Origin: Brevibacterium zhoupengii
GTDB taxonomy: Bacteria; Actinomycetota; Actinomycetes; Actinomycetales; Brevibacteriaceae
Direction of reading: 5' to 3'
Length of the DNA: 64,000 bases
Assembly (NCBI RefSeq): GCF_021117425.1
Contig: NZ_CP088298.1
Location: 3,038,001-3,102,000 of the forward strand
The notes beneath the pieces are model-generated. The model did not search any database and had not been told where the DNA came from. It worked only from the letters and a program-made list of their open reading frames with translations. Position 1 is the stretch's first letter, and the number at the start of each line of letters is the position of its first letter. Of the stretch, positions 9,324 to 23,549 are shown piece by piece. The position numbers and the translations under genes are program-made.

Positions 9324-10418
9324 TCACTCCAAGCGGCGGTTGTCCTTCGGGTCGGTCTTCGCAGCAGGCGATGACGAAGGCGTGGGTTCGAGCGCGTCGA
9401 CCGACTCCTGGGCCGCTGCCAGACGTGAGTCGAAATCATCGAAGTCGTCTGCGGTCTGCTCAAGCTCGGCGACAAGCCCCGAGATGATCGAGGACTGCGA
9501 CTCGGCGTCGATCCGCAGTTCCCTGAACTGCCAGTCAGCGGAGTCATCGGCGGCCGTCCGTGACAGTACGTCGAGGACGCGGTCGCCGAGTTCACGTGAG
9601 CGTTCTGAGTTTTGAAGCAGCATGAGCTGCTCGTCGAGAGCGATGAGATGCTCATAGTACTCATGCATCGACAGCACACGGTTGGCCATCGAGGTGAAGG
9701 CCACAGCAAGCTTCGACAGGTATGTCTCCACCGACTTTGCGGTCCCCGCGTCCCTGATGCTCTCGATCTCCTCACGCAGCCGGACCAGTTCGGCCAGCCG
9801 TACACCGATCGAGGCGACAGCATGGTCAAGGTCGACACGTGAGACGTGGTCGCGCAGGATCGGGTGGGTCCAGGCACGAGTCCGGACGATCTTGCGCGCA
9901 ATGGTCACGGCGAGGTGGAACAGTCGCTGTTCGTCGGTATCGCGGCCTTCCTTGCGGCCAGGCTGGAATCCCAGTGAGGCGGGCGTGATCCACTGTGCCT
10001 GTCCGACCTGCTGACGGTTCTTGCGGCTCAGACGTTTGGGGTCTCGAAAGTACTTCGGGGCGGTGACTGCGGCGAACACGCCGGTGCCGACAGCGGTCGT
10101 TCCTCCGAGCACACCGAACATCAGTGCAGCATCGGCGAAGCCGGACAACAGCGCCAGGCTGCCGGGTGCGGCGAAGCCCGCTGTCACAGCGGCGCCGGTT
10201 CCGGTGCCACCTTTGAACAGCATGCTGGAGCGGAAGAAGTTCCGACGCATTCCACCGGTGAGCATGATCGCGCTGGGGGCACCGGCGGTATAGCGATACC
10301 CGCGAGCGTTCCAGGCCTGCATGATGTCCTGATTGACGCTTTCGGGCACGAGAACCCGGTAGATCGGGATCGACTTCCCGCATTCGCTCTTCCACAACGA
10401 CTTCCACGACTGGGACAC
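9324..10418 (-). CDS. membrane protein of unknown function
   Basis: 364 residues from GTG 10418, chosen because GGAGGT lies 7 nt upstream; two earlier in-frame GTGs have no such site. I do not recognise a family. Residues ~74-120 are strongly hydrophobic and glycine-rich (AGFAAPGSLALLSGFADAAL, then MFGVLGGTTAVGTGVFAAV) and could form a two-helix membrane hairpin. The remaining ~240 residues are soluble, largely helical and charged, ending in an acidic coiled-coil-like stretch and a Ser/Pro/Lys tail. Only a short gap separates it from convergent def. Confidence 0.75.
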   Translation of the reverse strand: MSQSWKSLWKSECGKSIPIYRVLVPESVNQDIMQAWNARGYRYTAGAPSAIMLTGGMRRNFFRSSMLFKGGTGTGAAVTAGFAAPGSLALLSGFADAALMFGVLGGTTAVGTGVFAAVTAPKYFRDPKRLSRKNRQQVGQAQWITPASLGFQPGRKEGRDTDEQRLFHLAVTIARKIVRTRAWTHPILRDHVSRVDLDHAVASIGVRLAELVRLREEIESIRDAGTAKSVETYLSKLAVAFTSMANRVLSMHEYYEHLIALDEQLMLLQNSERSRELGDRVLDVLSRTAADDSADWQFRELRIDAESQSSIISGLVAELEQTADDFDDFDSRLAAAQESVDALEPTPSSSPAAKTDPKDNRRLE

Positions 10419-10508
10419 CGCATTCACCTCCACGTACGGATGGCACCCTCACGCCGGCCGCCGGAAAACTGCCCGGTCGAGTCGGCGTCCGGTCCGGCAG
10501 AATGCGAA

Positions 10509-10559
10509 CAGCCACACCCTCCGGACTTCTTTGGTATCCGAGTCTAGAGGGTGTGGCTG
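10509..10559. repeat. 13-bp perfect inverted repeat
   Basis: CAGCCACACCCTC and its exact complement flank a 25-nt loop, between the gatCAB 3' end and the start of the 9324-10418 gene. It may be a distal terminator for gatCAB or a regulator site for the downstream gene; no T tract follows on either strand. Confidence 0.55.
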
Positions 10560-10573
10560 GATCAATCCTGAGT

Positions 10574-10645
10574 TCTGTTCAGACGCTTACATCTGTTCAG
10601 ATGCTTATATCTGTTCAGTCGTCTGATTCAGTTCAGACGCCTGTG
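10574..10645. repeat. four 18-nt tandem units after gatB
   Basis: Four contiguous 18-nt units begin at 10574, 10592, 10610 and 10628; the first three start TCTGTTCAG and the fourth TCAGTTCAG. The block ends 3 nt before the gatB stop. On the minus strand each unit carries CTGAAC. The period is a multiple of three, so reading on past the gatB stop would give repeated RRLN / HLNR / RLNR text. Confidence 0.8.
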
Positions 10646-10648
10646 AAC

Positions 10649-12130
10649 TCAACCGTTGATCTTGGCAAGGATCAGGTCCTTGGCCTTTCCGGCATCGGCC
10701 TGACCGCGGGTGGCCTTCATGATCGGTCCCATCAGAGCGCCGATGGCCTGCATCTTTCCGCCCTTGATCTTCTCGACCACATCGGGGTTCGCGGCGATCG
10801 CTTCCTCGACGGCAGCCTCGAGAGCTCCGGTGTCTTCGACGATTTCGAGACCACGGGCACTCATCACCTCGGCGGGTTCGCCTTCTCCGTCGGCCACGGC
10901 GGTGAGGACGTCCTTCGCGAGTTTGTCATTGAGCTTGCCGTCATTGATGAGCCCGATCAGGGCAGCGACCTGTGCCGGTGCGACGAGATCGGAGGGGTGC
11001 TGGTCCTTCTGATTGGCCAGTCTGGCCACTTCACCGGTCCACCATTTGCGTGCTGCTGCAGGCTTCGCACCAGCGGTCACGGTGTCTTCGATGGCTTCGA
11101 GCAGACCAGCGTTGACGATGTCTCGCATCTCCAGATCGCTGAACCCCCACACGCCTGCCAGACGGCGGCGCTTCTGGGCTGGCAGCTCGGGCAGGGTAGC
11201 CCGCAGCTCTTCGACCCACTCGCGGCTGGGCACGAGTGGAACGAGGTCCGGCTCCGGGAAGTACCGGTAGTCGTCGGCATCGGACTTCGGGCGTCCCGAT
11301 GAGGTCTCACCCGTTCCCTCATGGAAGTGACGGGTCTCCTGCACGATTGTCTCTCCGGCTTCGAGACGGGTCGCCTGACGGGCGATCTCGTAGCGGACCG
11401 CGCGTTCGATCGAGCGGAAGGAGTTGACGTTCTTCGTCTCTGTGCGGGTGCCCAGTGGAGCATCGGGGCTCTCGCGCAGGGAGACGTTGACGTCGGCACG
11501 GACGTTGCCCTGTTCCATGCGTGCCTCCGAGACATCGAGGGCACGGAAGATGTCACGCAGGGTTCGCACATAGGTGGAGGCCACCTCGGCGGCCCGTTCC
11601 CCTGTCCCGGTGATCGGGTGGGTCACGATCTCAACGAGGGGCACACCGGCACGGTTGTAGTCGACCAGGGAATGGTCGGCTCCGTGGATACGGCCGGTGG
11701 CGCCGCCGATGTGGGTGTTCTTGCCGGCGTCTTCCTCCATGTGAGCACGCTCGACCGGGATGGTGAACATCGTGCCGTCTTCGAGCTCGACCTCGACCGA
11801 GCCTTCAGCGGCGATGGGCTCATCAGACTGGCTGGTCTGGAAATCTTTGGGCACGTCCGGGTAGAAGTAGTTCTTCCGGGCGAAGCGGCAGGTCTCTGCG
11901 ATTTCGCAGCCCAGTGCCAGGCCGATCTTGATCGCGTACTCCACGCCCTTCTCATTGACGACGGGAAGGGAGCCGGGCAGGCCTAGAGAGGTGGGAGTGA
12001 TATTGGTGTTCGGTCCCCCGCCGAAGGTGTTGGGTGCGGCGTCGAACATCTTCGTCGCGGTGCCCAGTTCGACGTGGACTTCGATGCCGATGACCGGATC
12101 GTACTTCTTGATCGCGTCTTCGTATTTCAC
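10649..12130 (-). CDS. gatB: Asp-tRNA(Asn)/Glu-tRNA(Gln) amidotransferase subunit B
   Basis: 493 residues. GatB binds misacylated Glu-tRNA(Gln)/Asp-tRNA(Asn), phosphorylates the side chain and receives ammonia from GatA. The start has the family text [12 protein letters not shown], then [32 protein letters not shown] and [15 protein letters not shown]. The C-terminal ~150 residues form the helical and YqeY-like tRNA-binding tail ending [16 protein letters not shown]. It overlaps gatA by 4 nt in the order gatC-gatA-gatB and is the last gene of the operon. Confidence 0.97.
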   Translation of the reverse strand: MKYEDAIKKYDPVIGIEVHVELGTATKMFDAAPNTFGGGPNTNITPTSLGLPGSLPVVNEKGVEYAIKIGLALGCEIAETCRFARKNYFYPDVPKDFQTSQSDEPIAAEGSVEVELEDGTMFTIPVERAHMEEDAGKNTHIGGATGRIHGADHSLVDYNRAGVPLVEIVTHPITGTGERAAEVASTYVRTLRDIFRALDVSEARMEQGNVRADVNVSLRESPDAPLGTRTETKNVNSFRSIERAVRYEIARQATRLEAGETIVQETRHFHEGTGETSSGRPKSDADDYRYFPEPDLVPLVPSREWVEELRATLPELPAQKRRRLAGVWGFSDLEMRDIVNAGLLEAIEDTVTAGAKPAAARKWWTGEVARLANQKDQHPSDLVAPAQVAALIGLINDGKLNDKLAKDVLTAVADGEGEPAEVMSARGLEIVEDTGALEAAVEEAIAANPDVVEKIKGGKMQAIGALMGPIMKATRGQADAGKAKDLILAKING

Positions 12131-13632
12131 TTGGTGGTCAGTCCTTCCGCAAGAGTATCGAGCACACGAGATCCGGAGGCTTCCAAAGCGGCTTCGAGCG
12201 GGCCGGCCACCTCGTACATCTTCACGTCCTGTCGTGCCGGGGCGAGGATCTGGAATCCGACGGGCAGACCATCGGACAGTCCTGCCGGCAGCGACAGGCC
12301 GGGGATTCCGGCGAGGTTGGCCGGAATCGTCGCCACGTCGCCCAGGTAGAGGGCCATCGGGTCGGATGCCGCCTCGGCACCGAACTTCAGGGCCGTCGTC
12401 GGAGCTGTCGGCGAGACGAGGACGTCACAGGATTCGAAGGCCTTGGCGAAGTCGTTCTGCACCAGGGTGCGGATCTTCTGCGCCGAGCCGTAGTAGGCGT
12501 CGTAGTAGCCAGCCGACAGCGCGTAGGTGCCGAGGATGATGCGACGCTTGACCTCGGCGCCGAATCCTGCGGCACGGGTCGCTGACATGACCGTCTCTGC
12601 GGTGACCGGACCGGATTCGGGCTCGACGCGCAGGCCGTAGCGCATGCCGTCGTAGCGTGCCAGATTCGATGACACCTCGGAGGGCATGAGGAGGTAGTAG
12701 GCATCGAGGGCGTAGGAGATCGACGGGCAGTCGACCTCGACGATCTCGGCACCAGCGGCTGCAGCCACGTCGAGGGCAGCGGAGAAGGCATCGCGGACGC
12801 CGTCCTGGTAGCCCTCGCCGCGCAGCTGCTTGATGACACCGAGCTTCTTGCCCTTGAGGTCCGAAGTCTGTGCCGCGGAGAGGAAACCTGCCACCGGGTC
12901 GGGCAGCGAGGTTGAGTCGAGCGGATCATGACCGGCGAGCAGTTCGTGCAGAACCGCGGCGTCGGCGACATTGCGGCCCATCGGGCCGACCTGATCGAGG
13001 CTCGAGGCCATGGCGATGATGCCGAAGCGCGAGATCGAGCCATAGGTCGGCTTCACACCGACGGTGCCGGTGAACGCTGCGGGCTGTCGCACCGATCCGC
13101 CGGTGTCGGTGCCGATCGACAGTGGAGCTTGGAAACCGGCGAGTGCTGCTGCCGCGCCTCCGGAGGATCCGCCGGGCACGTGCTCGAGGTTCCAGGGGTT
13201 GCGGGTGGTGCCGAAGGCCGAATGCTCGGTCGTCGACCCCATGGCGAACTCGTCGAGGTTGGTCTTGCCCAGGACCGGAAGTCCGGCGGCCTTGACCTTG
13301 TTGTGCACGGTCGATTCGTAGGGCGGGACCCAGTTCTCGAGCATCTTCGACGCGGCGGTTGTGGCCACGCCTTCGGTGACGATGAGGTCCTTGAGCGCGA
13401 CCGGCACTCCGGCCAGTGCGTGGACTTCCTCGCTGGCGCTGCGCTTGGCATCGACGGCCTTGGCGGTCTCAAGTGCGAGATCGTCGGTGACGGTGATGAA
13501 TGAACCGAAGTCTGCTTCGGTGGCGTGGATGCGGTCCAGGTGAGCCTGGGTCACCTCGACGGAGGAGAACTCGCCGGCTTTCAGTCCTGCGGCGAGTTCG
13601 AGGGCGCTCTTGGTGGTGAGTTCGTTCATCAT
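12127..13632 (-). CDS. gatA: Asp-tRNA(Asn)/Glu-tRNA(Gln) amidotransferase subunit A
   Basis: 501-residue amidase-signature protein that hydrolyses glutamine to supply ammonia to GatB. The Ser-cisSer-Lys triad is visible: Lys in [11 protein letters not shown] near residue 80, then [14 protein letters not shown] and [16 protein letters not shown] near 155-180. It overlaps gatC upstream and gatB downstream by 4 nt each (ATGA), so the three subunits are translationally coupled. Confidence 0.97.
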   Translation of the reverse strand: MMNELTTKSALELAAGLKAGEFSSVEVTQAHLDRIHATEADFGSFITVTDDLALETAKAVDAKRSASEEVHALAGVPVALKDLIVTEGVATTAASKMLENWVPPYESTVHNKVKAAGLPVLGKTNLDEFAMGSTTEHSAFGTTRNPWNLEHVPGGSSGGAAAALAGFQAPLSIGTDTGGSVRQPAAFTGTVGVKPTYGSISRFGIIAMASSLDQVGPMGRNVADAAVLHELLAGHDPLDSTSLPDPVAGFLSAAQTSDLKGKKLGVIKQLRGEGYQDGVRDAFSAALDVAAAAGAEIVEVDCPSISYALDAYYLLMPSEVSSNLARYDGMRYGLRVEPESGPVTAETVMSATRAAGFGAEVKRRIILGTYALSAGYYDAYYGSAQKIRTLVQNDFAKAFESCDVLVSPTAPTTALKFGAEAASDPMALYLGDVATIPANLAGIPGLSLPAGLSDGLPVGFQILAPARQDVKMYEVAGPLEAALEASGSRVLDTLAEGLTTK

Positions 13633-13934
13633 TCCTCCCCGAGGATCTGTGGGACGAGGAATTTGTCATCGGCGGATGCTGGTGCCGAGGCCAGAGCCTG
13701 CTCGCTGGTCAGGGTCTCGCCCACGACATCGGGGCGCAGCACGTTCGACAGTGCGATCGGGTGGCTGGTCGCCGGCACATCGTCGCCGGCCACTTCGTTG
13801 ACCCTGGCGACATTGCTCAAAATGGTGCTCAGGTCACCGGCGAGCGACTTCAGCTCGTCTTCGCCCATGGCGATCCGAGACAGCGAGGCCAAATGCTCGA
13901 CTTGTTCGGGGGTGATTGCGGAGGACTCCGTCAT
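13629..13934 (-). CDS. gatC: Asp-tRNA(Asn)/Glu-tRNA(Gln) amidotransferase subunit C
   Basis: 101 residues from ATG 13934 (GGCAGGGA upstream). This is the small linker subunit that wraps around GatA and GatB. It shows the family pattern [31 protein letters not shown] and the C-terminal [10 protein letters not shown]. First gene of the gatCAB operon. A frame extension to 14030 exists but lies outside family homology. Confidence 0.95.
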   Translation of the reverse strand: MTESSAITPEQVEHLASLSRIAMGEDELKSLAGDLSTILSNVARVNEVAGDDVPATSHPIALSNVLRPDVVGETLTSEQALASAPASADDKFLVPQILGEE

Positions 13935-14079
13935 TCCCTGCCTTTCATCGGTCTGTTTACTCGTCAGCAAGTCTAGTCTCTTTGCCGGACCTGTTCTGAT
14001 GGGATCGATGTGAGGTTGTCCGAGCATCATTGCTCAGCTGCGTCGAGGCGCACGGGTCTCGCCGGGTAGGGTTCCGAAC

Positions 14080-14619
14080 TCAGGCGACGGTGCGCTCTGG
14101 CCAGGTGCGTTCGCCCTTGATGTAGCTCGAAAGCTCGCTGAGCACCCTGTCTGCGTCCGCCTGGGTGTATTCACCGGCGTCAACACCGGTCTGCAGGTCG
14201 TGCGCAAGATCTGAGACACGAGATTGGGCGTCGGCAACGGTGTGTGCGACCAAGCCCGCCGAATCTCCGGCCCCCACGGCGAGGTCGCTGGCCTGCACGG
14301 CGACGTCGCTGGCCTGCGATCCGGTGCCTGTTGCTTCACTGGGGCCTCCGTGCAGACGGTACTGATCGTTCGGCTGCTCACCGTTGGACTCTTCGTCGTG
14401 AGAGGTTTCGTTGTCGACACCGTCGCGGTCGTCGCCACGCGTCCTCACTGGTGCAAGAAGCTCCGAGGTCGAACCGGAGAGTGCGGGGGCCGCGCGTTTG
14501 ATCGGCGGCTGCCCCGGATTGAGGACGAAGTCGGCGATACCGGCTGTCACCGGTGCGGTGGTGAGTACAGCGGCGAGGACGACAGCAGTACCAGCGACCA
14601 ACCGCGGGATTGATTTCAT
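14080..14619 (-). CDS. secreted protein of unknown function
   Basis: 179 residues. The N-terminus MKSIPRLVAGTAVVLAAVLT plus TAPVTAG looks like a Sec signal peptide with cleavage near residue 27. The mature part has a charged low-complexity segment (residues ~60-90, Asp/Glu/Asn rich), then a region with heptad-like Ala/Val/Asp repeats and an ESAT-like short helical C-terminus (YTQADADRVLSELSSYIKG). No family recognised. It lies between ligA and gatC on the same strand with gaps on both sides. Confidence 0.7.
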   Translation of the reverse strand: MKSIPRLVAGTAVVLAAVLTTAPVTAGIADFVLNPGQPPIKRAAPALSGSTSELLAPVRTRGDDRDGVDNETSHDEESNGEQPNDQYRLHGGPSEATGTGSQASDVAVQASDLAVGAGDSAGLVAHTVADAQSRVSDLAHDLQTGVDAGEYTQADADRVLSELSSYIKGERTWPERTVA

Positions 14620-14692
14620 GCCTTCACTCTTTCAGACTCAGCTGTCTCCCCACTTGATTATGCCTGTGACGATCCTGAAACTCGATGGCCGA

Positions 14693-18069
<3,377 letters not shown>

Positions 18070-20072
18070 AGAACCCGAACTCGCTTTCCAGGGAATCGAT
18101 GATGGTTTCGGTGCGGACGAAGCCGTGGGATTCGCCCTTGTACAGACGGAAAATGTACTCCACTCCGGTCAGTTCCAACATATCGACGAAATCCTGGGCC
18201 TGATTGGGTGGGACGATCGGATCCCGATCGCCTTGCATGATCGCCACCGGGACTCTGATCTGGCTCGTGCGTCTGATCGGTGAGCGGGTGATGTAGGCGT
18301 CTTGGGCCTCCGGCCAGGGGCCGACCAAGCCGTCGATGTAATGCCGCTCGAAGTCGTGGGTGTCGACGACGAAGCGCATCAGGTCGGTGACCCCGAAATA
18401 GGAGGTGCCGCAGGCGAAGACGTCCGAGGAGGCCAAAGCGGTGAGCACGGTCCACCCTCCCGACGAGGCACCGGAGATCGCGATGCGATCCGGGTCGGCC
18501 AGCCCCTCGGCGACTAGAGCTTCGACCGCCGCGACGGCATCGGCGACGTCGACGATCCCCCATTGGCCGCGCAGTCGGTTGCGCCAGGCTCGGCCGTAGC
18601 CGGTCGAACCGCCGTAGTTGACCTCCATCACGCCGATGCCACGGGAGGTGAAGTAGCTGGATCGGGCCGACATGTCCGGGGTCGCCTGCCCTGTGGGCCC
18701 ACCGTGGATGGAGATCACATAGGGCGGGAGCTCCCGGTCGAGGGCGGTGAATCTGGGGTTGTGCGGTGGGTGGATGACGACGGGAACGCCGCCGAGGACT
18801 CGGGTGCCAGGACGCGAGTAGTAGTCCTGATGAGCGTCGAGGCGTTCCTGCGCAATCTCGGTGAAGTTGCCGGTGACCCGGTCAACGGCGTAGAGAGCAC
18901 CGGTCGAGTCCGCGGACTTGCCGGTCAGCAGCACATGGCTGTCGTTGAGATCGTGGAGTTCAAGGCTGCCGAACGGCGCTCCGGGCGGGGTGATCTCCTC
19001 GACGTCACCGCCGGTGGCATCGTTGGGCAAGAGTGGGAGACGTGCCCGGATCAGGGAGGCGGTGTCGGACTGGGAATGAGCCCAGATCTCCTCACCATCG
19101 CTGAGGTGCCAGTGGGTTCCCAGCTGCCAGAGGGGGCCGCCGATCTCGCCGCCGGTGTCGAGGACCGGTCGCAGCTCGGAGATGTCGAGGTGGTCAACGG
19201 AACTGTCTGCCTGGCCGGCTGGTCCCCGCGCTGCGGCCTGTCGGTCACGGACCAGGCAGTCGACCGGTTCGAAGTCCAGTGAGTACAGGCTCCAGGTTCC
19301 GCTGTGGTCGGAGCTGAGGATGAGCGAGGAGTCCGAGGTGAATTCGGGTTGCAGGAGGGAGACGTCGTGCCCGGCCAGCACTGCCACGGCCGGAATGTCG
19401 GAGGTGCGCACGTCGATGAGCCACAGGTTCGTCGAATCCCAGGGCATATTGGGATGTTCCCAGCCGATGAATGCCAACGTCGAACCGTCCGGAGACAGTC
19501 GGGGGCTGGCCATGAAGTAGGAATGACGTGAGAGCACATTCGTCGTCCCGTGCCGGGTGATGAGGACGATGGCGCGTTCCCGGCGCGTTGACCGGCAGTC
19601 TTCGCGCACGCACAGCAGACCCCAGCGCGTCATCGTCAGGTCACCGTAGCGGATGCGGCCAGAGGTGTCCGGGGTCAGCGCATGAGGAGCCTTGCCCGGA
19701 ATGATCTGCCAGATCCGCTGGTCAGAGGCATTGACGAAGTAGATGACTTCGCTGTCGGGATCCAGGGCCCAGGCCGCTCCCCCGTATTCGTGCACCGAGG
19801 ACCGGATGTTGAAGTCCGCTGGCAGCACCTGTTCCTTCAGGCCCGGATGCGAGAGCGTGGTCCGAACCAGCCCGGTGCGGGAATTCTCCGCCGGGACCTT
19901 CGTCGAGAAGTAGATGTGCTCACCACGGAAGGCGGCATCGAAGATCGGCGCGGAACCGGCAGCCACCTCCGCAGCGCTGAGCGGTGACGACCAGGTTCCG
20001 AAAGGTGCCGTGACGACATCTTGGGGAAATTCCTTCATACCCCCAGGTTAACGCAGGCGCGAGGCGCGCGAC

Positions 20073-20147
20073 TCAGTCGCCGAGGTGGTCCGTGCCCTCA
20101 GACGCTGTGGCAGTCTTCGTCTTCAGACGCCGAGGCGGTCCTTGGCT
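20073..20147. repeat. three 25-nt units spanning the mnmA stop codon
   Basis: Units start exactly at 20073, 20098 and 20123. The third is the last eight codons plus the first base of mnmA's end region and includes the stop. On the minus strand every unit ends in CTGA (GTCTGA, GTCTGA, GACTGA). Units 1 and 3 match at about 20 of 25 positions. Confidence 0.8.
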
Positions 20148-21316
20148 GTCACGTCGATCGTGGCCTGTCCGAGAACTCGGGTTCCGCGGTAGATGACCAT
20201 GGTCTGCCCGGGTGCGACGCCGGAGAGTTCTTCGTCGACGTCGATATGCATGAGCTGTCCGGCCGGTCGTGCGGCCGGAACCTCGACCTCGTCGACGATC
20301 GGGTTCACTTCGTGCTCGGGTGCCTCGGAGATGTAGTCACCGAGCCAGGCCCGAGCCGGAACGGGGTCGCTGTGGGCCCGAATCTGGACCTCGCAGTCGA
20401 TGGCGGTCGCCGGTTCGCTGCCGATGTCGGTTGGTGCCGGACCGGCCCAGGTGGTGCGGATGCCGGTCAGGTGGGACACCGCGAGATCGCTGCGAGAACC
20501 CACCGTGACGGTGTTCGAGGCCGGGTCGAGACCGGTGACGAAGCGAGGCTGGCCATCGGCAGCGGGCTTCTGGATGCCCAGTCCCTTGCGCTGGCCGATG
20601 GTGTAGGTCATCGCACCGTCGTGTTCGCCCAGGGTCTCACCCTCGGCGTCTTTGATCAGGCCAGGACGCATGGGGATCTTATCTGCCAGCCATGCCTTCG
20701 TATCACCGTCGGGGATGAAGCAGATGTCATAGGAGTCGGGCTTGTTGGCCACGGAGAACCCACGTTCGGCCGCTTCGGCACGGACCTCGGCCTTCGAGGC
20801 AGTGGCACCGATCGGGAAGTAGCAGTGTTCGAGCTGATCGCCGGAGAGCACACCGAGGACGTAGGACTGGTCCTTGGCCAGGTCCTCACCGCGGTGGAGT
20901 TCCGGGAGACCGTTGTCATCGCGCAGCACCTCGGCGTAGTGGCCTGTGGCGATGGCGTCGAAGCCCAGTGCCAGGGCACGGTCGAGGAGGGCGGCGAACT
21001 TGATGCGCTCATTGCAGCGCATGCACGGGTTCGGTGTGCGTCCGGCCGCGTATTCGGCGATGAAGTCATCGACGATGTCTTCTTTGAATCGCTCGGAGAA
21101 GTCCCACACGTAGAAGGGGATGTCGAGCATCCCGGCTACGCGGTGGGCGTCCCGGGAGTCTTCGATGGTGCAGCACCCGCGTGAACCCGTGCGCAGGGTT
21201 CCGGGCATGCGGGACAGGGCGAGGTGGACGCCGACGACTTCGTGGCCGGCATCGACGGCGCGTGCTGCGGCGACCGAGGAGTCGACTCCGCCGGACATGG
21301 CGACGAGAATTTTCAT
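20123..21316 (-). CDS. mnmA: tRNA 2-thiouridylase
   Basis: 397 residues. MnmA adenylates and thiolates U34 of tRNA(Lys/Glu/Gln). The PP-loop is [15 protein letters not shown] at the start. The catalytic cysteines are in [14 protein letters not shown] near residue 100 and [10 protein letters not shown] near 200, and ATP/tRNA contacts lie in [12 protein letters not shown]-terminal barrel follows ([10 protein letters not shown]). It overlaps the cysteine desulfurase gene by 4 nt, which would supply the sulfur. Last gene of its operon. Confidence 0.97.
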   Translation of the reverse strand: MKILVAMSGGVDSSVAAARAVDAGHEVVGVHLALSRMPGTLRTGSRGCCTIEDSRDAHRVAGMLDIPFYVWDFSERFKEDIVDDFIAEYAAGRTPNPCMRCNERIKFAALLDRALALGFDAIATGHYAEVLRDDNGLPELHRGEDLAKDQSYVLGVLSGDQLEHCYFPIGATASKAEVRAEAAERGFSVANKPDSYDICFIPDGDTKAWLADKIPMRPGLIKDAEGETLGEHDGAMTYTIGQRKGLGIQKPAADGQPRFVTGLDPASNTVTVGSRSDLAVSHLTGIRTTWAGPAPTDIGSEPATAIDCEVQIRAHSDPVPARAWLGDYISEAPEHEVNPIVDEVEVPAARPAGQLMHIDVDEELSGVAPGQTMVIYRGTRVLGQATIDVTAKDRLGV

Positions 21317-22524
21317 GATGCTCCTTGCATCCAGCGGGGAGTGGCCGAGACCATTCCCGCTTGGTGTGCTTGTTCGACGACTTCGGGCAGGACCGCGAGA
21401 AGTCGATCGACTTCCTCTTCGGTCGAGTCGTGGCCGAGGCTGAATCGTTGGGCTGATCTGGCGACGTCTTCCTCCATGCCGCAGGCCAGCAACACGTGGG
21501 AGGGACGGGAGACCCCGGCCGAGCAGGCCGAGCCCGTCGAGGTCGCCAGTCCTCTCGCGTCGAGGCCGAAGAGGAGAGAGTCGCCCTCACATCCGGAGAA
21601 TGTGAAGTGCGCGTTCGCGGGCAGCCTGCCCTCACCTCGGCGACCGGAGAGGGTGGCACCCTGGATCGTGTCTTCGATGCCGGCGATGAGCCGGTTGCGT
21701 AGGAACGAGAAGCGAGCGGCCCGAGCCTCGATGTCGGAAGTGGCGAGTTCGACGGCCTTGGCGAAGGCGACGGCGCCGGCCACGTCGAGCGTGCCCGAGC
21801 GGACTCCGCGTTCCTGACCGCCGCCGTGCAGGATCGGGGCCGGGGCTGCGCCGCGGTCGAGCAGCAGTGCGCCGATGCCCACGGGACCGCCGATCTTGTG
21901 GGCGGTGATCGACATGGCGGTGGCGCCGAGTTCGGCGAAGTTCAGCGGGATCTGGCCCAGTGCCTGCACCGCGTCGATGTGGAAGGGCACGCCGAGTTCC
22001 TTGGCTGCCGCGCCGATCTCGGCGATCGGCTGCAGAGTGCCGATCTCATTGTTCGCGGCCATGATGGAGATGAGTGCTGTGCGTTCTGGGGCGCTGCGCA
22101 GTTCGGCCAGGGCGGCATCGAGGTCGAGGTATCCCTCGTCGTCGACGTCGAGGTAGACGATTTCGGCACCCTGAGTGCCCAGCCATTCCACGGAGTCGAG
22201 GATTGCATGATGTTCGACCGTGGTGGTGAGCACGCGGGGGCGAACCGGGGCTTCGAAGGTGGAGTTGTTGCGGGCTAAGTAGAGGCCCTTGAGTGCGAAG
22301 TTATCGGCTTCTGTGCCGCCGGAGGTGAAGATGACCTCGGACGAGGTGGCAGCGCCGACACCGCGGGCAATGTCCTCACGAGCGGTCTCGATGCGCATTC
22401 GCGCGGCCTGTCCCACGGCGTGCAGAGCCGAGGGATTGGCCCGTCGGCTCAGCTCAGCGGTGTAGACGTCGAGCACCTCTGCCGGCATCGGCGAGGTGGC
22501 TGCGTGGTCAAGATAAATCGGCAC
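21313..22524 (-). CDS. cysteine desulfurase
   Basis: 403-residue PLP-dependent NifS/IscS-type enzyme. The start is [24 protein letters not shown] binds PLP, the PLP lysine is in [14 protein letters not shown] near residue 205, and the persulfide Cys is in [16 protein letters not shown] near 330. It passes sulfur to MnmA, with which it is translationally coupled; no isc/suf genes are nearby. The GTG start at 22524 is 7 nt after a TAAAAT box. Confidence 0.95.
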   Translation of the reverse strand: MPIYLDHAATSPMPAEVLDVYTAELSRRANPSALHAVGQAARMRIETAREDIARGVGAATSSEVIFTSGGTEADNFALKGLYLARNNSTFEAPVRPRVLTTTVEHHAILDSVEWLGTQGAEIVYLDVDDEGYLDLDAALAELRSAPERTALISIMAANNEIGTLQPIAEIGAAAKELGVPFHIDAVQALGQIPLNFAELGATAMSITAHKIGGPVGIGALLLDRGAAPAPILHGGGQERGVRSGTLDVAGAVAFAKAVELATSDIEARAARFSFLRNRLIAGIEDTIQGATLSGRRGEGRLPANAHFTFSGCEGDSLLFGLDARGLATSTGSACSAGVSRPSHVLLACGMEEDVARSAQRFSLGHDSTEEEVDRLLAVLPEVVEQAHQAGMVSATPRWMQGAS

Positions 22525-22531
22525 TCTCCCT

Positions 22532-22537
22532 ATTTTA
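22532..22537 (-). promoter_or_regulatory. -10 box for cysteine desulfurase-mnmA operon
   Basis: TAAAAT on the minus strand ends 7 nt before the GTG start, in the leaderless position. The AGGGAGA in between could also act as a very close ribosome site. Confidence 0.5.
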
Positions 22538-22636
22538 GGCCGCGAACGGCACTTCGGCCAGGATCAGTGCCGCATCTCACCCGAGGCTCCGGGCAGATCC
22601 GGGCACCGCAGGTTCCGGGTGCATACCAGTGCCGAC

Positions 22637-22642
22637 TAAACT
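22637..22642 (+). promoter_or_regulatory. -10 box for the two small membrane proteins
   Basis: TAAACT ends 6 nt before the GTG at 22649, again leaderless spacing. Together with 22532-22537 it makes a compact divergent promoter region. Confidence 0.45.
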
Positions 22643-22648
22643 GGGGCT

Positions 22649-22999
22649 GTGTTCACCGTTCTCACCTTCGTGCTCTATGCCGTCTCCGCCGTGCTGGCCA
22701 TCTGGTCGATCGTCGAAACCATCCGCAACAAGCCCGCCGGCAAACTGCTGCTCGGTGCGACCGCGTTCCTTCTGCTGCTGCTCATCGTGCAGCTGGTGCT
22801 CTCGATCGTCACGTTCGGATCGACTCACGACATCGATCCGCTCCTGTACTTCGGCTACGTCATCACCGCGATCCTCGTCATCGCCCTGGCCGGCTTCTGG
22901 GCGTTTGCGGAACTGAGCAGGTGGGGACCCGGTGTGCTTGCGGCGGCAGGACTGACGGTGATCGTCATGATCGAGAGATTGGACCAGATTTGGCAGTGA
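22649..22999 (+). CDS. small integral membrane protein
   Basis: 116 residues with four predicted membrane helices, roughly residues 1-22, 33-55, 65-87 and 93-112. There is a short positively charged loop after helix 1 (ETIRNKPAGK). No enzyme motif or family recognised; the layout resembles small actinobacterial YggT- or DUF-type membrane proteins. The stop overlaps the next start (GTGA). Confidence 0.75.
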   Translation: MFTVLTFVLYAVSAVLAIWSIVETIRNKPAGKLLLGATAFLLLLLIVQLVLSIVTFGSTHDIDPLLYFGYVITAILVIALAGFWAFAELSRWGPGVLAAAGLTVIVMIERLDQIWQ

Positions 23000-23463
23000 A
23001 GAAGCGAGAAGAGATCGCCGCGGCGAAGCAGGAGAGGGCCGAGAAGCGCCGCCGTTCACCGTTCTCGGCGATGCATACCGGACCGGGTCGGGCACTGACT
23101 GCCGTCTACGGAGTCTTCGCGCTCTCGGCAACCGCACGTGCCGGCTATCAGGTCATCCGCGAGTTCGACGTGGCCCCGATTGCGTATTCGCTGTCCGTGC
23201 TCGCCGCCGTCATCTACATTGCGGCCACGGTCTGCCTGGTCATCGGCAACCGCGTCTCACACCGGACTGCGATCGCTGCCTGCCTCGCCGAATTCGTCGG
23301 CGTCATCGTCGTCGGCATCCTCAGCTTCACCCACCCCGAAGACTTCGCCAAACCCTCGGTGTGGTCATCCTTCGGCAGCGGCTACGGGTACATCCCACTC
23401 GTCCTGCCCCTCATCGGACTCTGGTGGCTCTTCCTCGTCGGACGCAGAATCCGCACCAGCTGA
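22996..23463 (+). CDS. integral membrane protein of unknown function
   Basis: 155 residues from GTG 22996, which overlaps the previous stop by 4 nt; the frame is open further upstream but that part is antisense to the desulfurase. A highly charged cytosolic N-terminus (KKREEIAAAKQERAEKRRR) is followed by four hydrophobic helices. The text is close to small hypothetical membrane proteins found next to mnmA/desulfurase genes in actinobacteria. Function unknown. It ends in a stop-anchored repeat followed by a strong terminator. Confidence 0.8.
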   Translation: MKKREEIAAAKQERAEKRRRSPFSAMHTGPGRALTAVYGVFALSATARAGYQVIREFDVAPIAYSLSVLAAVIYIAATVCLVIGNRVSHRTAIAACLAEFVGVIVVGILSFTHPEDFAKPSVWSSFGSGYGYIPLVLPLIGLWWLFLVGRRIRTS

Positions 23464-23493
23464 CATCGCACCAGCTGAGCTCGCACCAAATGA
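23449..23493 (+). repeat. three 15-nt units spanning the stop codon of the 155-residue gene
   Basis: Units ATCCGCACCAGCTGA, CATCGCACCAGCTGA and GCTCGCACCAAATGA lie head to tail. The first is the real end of the gene. All three keep TGA, and the 15-nt period keeps them in frame (IRTS-stop, HRTS-stop, ARTK-stop). Confidence 0.85.
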
Positions 23494-23527
23494 CAAGTCA
23501 GGCCCCACCTCGGCGGGGCCTGACTTG
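23494..23527. terminator. bidirectional terminator between convergent genes
   Basis: A perfect 13-bp stem CAAGTCAGGCCCC and complement closes an 8-nt loop between the convergent genes ending at 23463 and 23610. A short pyrimidine tract (TCTTCT) follows on the plus strand. Confidence 0.85.
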
Positions 23528-23549
23528 TCTTCTCACCTGACGTGGACTC

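Noticed and set aside
10574..10645. Short direct repeats suggestive of a CRISPR array
   Set aside because: The units are contiguous 18-mers without unique spacers, there are no cas genes, and similar blocks of other sequence and period occur at other gene ends.
22420..22995. Upstream extension of the 155-residue membrane protein by 192 residues
   Set aside because: The extra part lies antisense to the desulfurase and across another gene in a different frame. The GTG at 22996 overlaps the previous stop, as usual for coupled genes here.
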